Assembly: GCF_047496725.1 (NCBI RefSeq)
Contig: NC_132977.1
Span: 467,001-531,000, forward strand
DNA from: Anoplolepis gracilipes
Lineage: Eukaryota > Arthropoda > Insecta > Hymenoptera > Formicidae
Direction: 5' to 3'
Length of the DNA: 64,000 nucleotides
Shown piece by piece: positions 63,862 through 64,000 of this stretch; within the stretch, counting starts at the first letter, position 1, and every line of letters begins with the position of its first letter. Below the pieces are notes generated by a model. The model did no database searches and had not been told where the DNA came from. It saw nothing but the letters and a program-made list of their open reading frames with translations. The position numbers and the translations under genes are program-made.

Positions 63862-63976
63862 TTAAGCAAACTTCACCCAGAATACAAAGTCAGGCTTACG
63901 TTCCTTAAGAAACTGCTCGCATTTAAATTTCTGATAGACTATAAAACGAGTTACTTCATCATGGAACATTCTAACG
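63862..63976 (-). CDS. Unidentified partial coding exon at the window edge
   Basis: Behind a good acceptor (TTACTTTAG|C) an open frame reads VRMFHDEVTRFIVYQKFK and continues CEQFLKERKPDFVFWVKFA to a stop at 63,862. A donor-like GTGAAG at 63,871-63,876 could end the exon after VFW instead. The composition is protein-like (charged and aromatic residues mixed), unlike the random frames around. I do not recognise the family. It could be the last exon of a gene entering from the right or an N-terminal exon in front of the receptor relic. Confidence 0.35.
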
Positions 63977-64000
63977 CTAAAGTAACAATAGAAATAAATT

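Noticed and set aside
1..64000. tRNA, rRNA, CRISPR arrays and bacterial operon features
   Set aside because: None seen; the window is typical nuclear insect DNA.

Overview
The window reads as nuclear DNA of an insect, most likely an ant or another aculeate hymenopteran. It is AT-rich with small GC-richer islands, genes have many short GT-AG introns, and microsatellites and degraded transposon pieces are common. Two chemosensory genes end in the TYLVI-IQ signature of insect gustatory receptors. The species call is inference; the genes below were read by joining exons by hand and checking that intron phases agree.

Layout. 1-12,900 has no gene I can support, apart from a decayed jerky/Tigger (CENP-B type) transposase (4,855-6,530), a Penelope-like ribozyme-type motif and copies of an interspersed repeat. 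12,915-19,283 (+) holds the last six coding exons of a p130Cas adaptor; its SH3 end must lie upstream. One of its introns carries a 1.1-kb foldback palindrome. 23,344-24,745 (-) holds SMIM13 followed after only 66 nt by intronless NAA10, a candidate dicistronic unit. 26,260-41,094 is a compact housekeeping block: TSSC4 (-), GM130/GOLGA2 (+, 13 exons), RPL35 (-), KIN17 (+), a TMEM186/TMEM223-type membrane protein (-) and KRI1 (+). 43,688-51,737 (-) holds two complete gustatory receptors. 55,358-55,796 (-) is a small HEN1/NHLH-type bHLH gene flanked by gene-poor DNA with GC-rich islands. 62,118-63,485 (-) is a class B neuropeptide receptor that appears to be a pseudogene. An unidentified exon lies at the right edge.

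How the parts relate. The central block is basic cell machinery: splicing (TSSC4), Golgi structure (GM130), translation (RPL35), DNA/RNA metabolism (KIN17), rRNA processing (KRI1) and N-terminal acetylation (NAA10). Genes are arranged in divergent pairs that probably share promoters (TSSC4/GM130, RPL35/KIN17, TMEM186-like/KRI1) and convergent pairs with short shared 3' spaces. The right third is sensory and neuronal in character (taste receptors, a neuronal bHLH factor, a neuropeptide receptor relic) and has much longer empty stretches. The best candidates for something undescribed are the SMIM13-NAA10 arrangement, the three-HTH transposase remnant and the receptor pseudogene.
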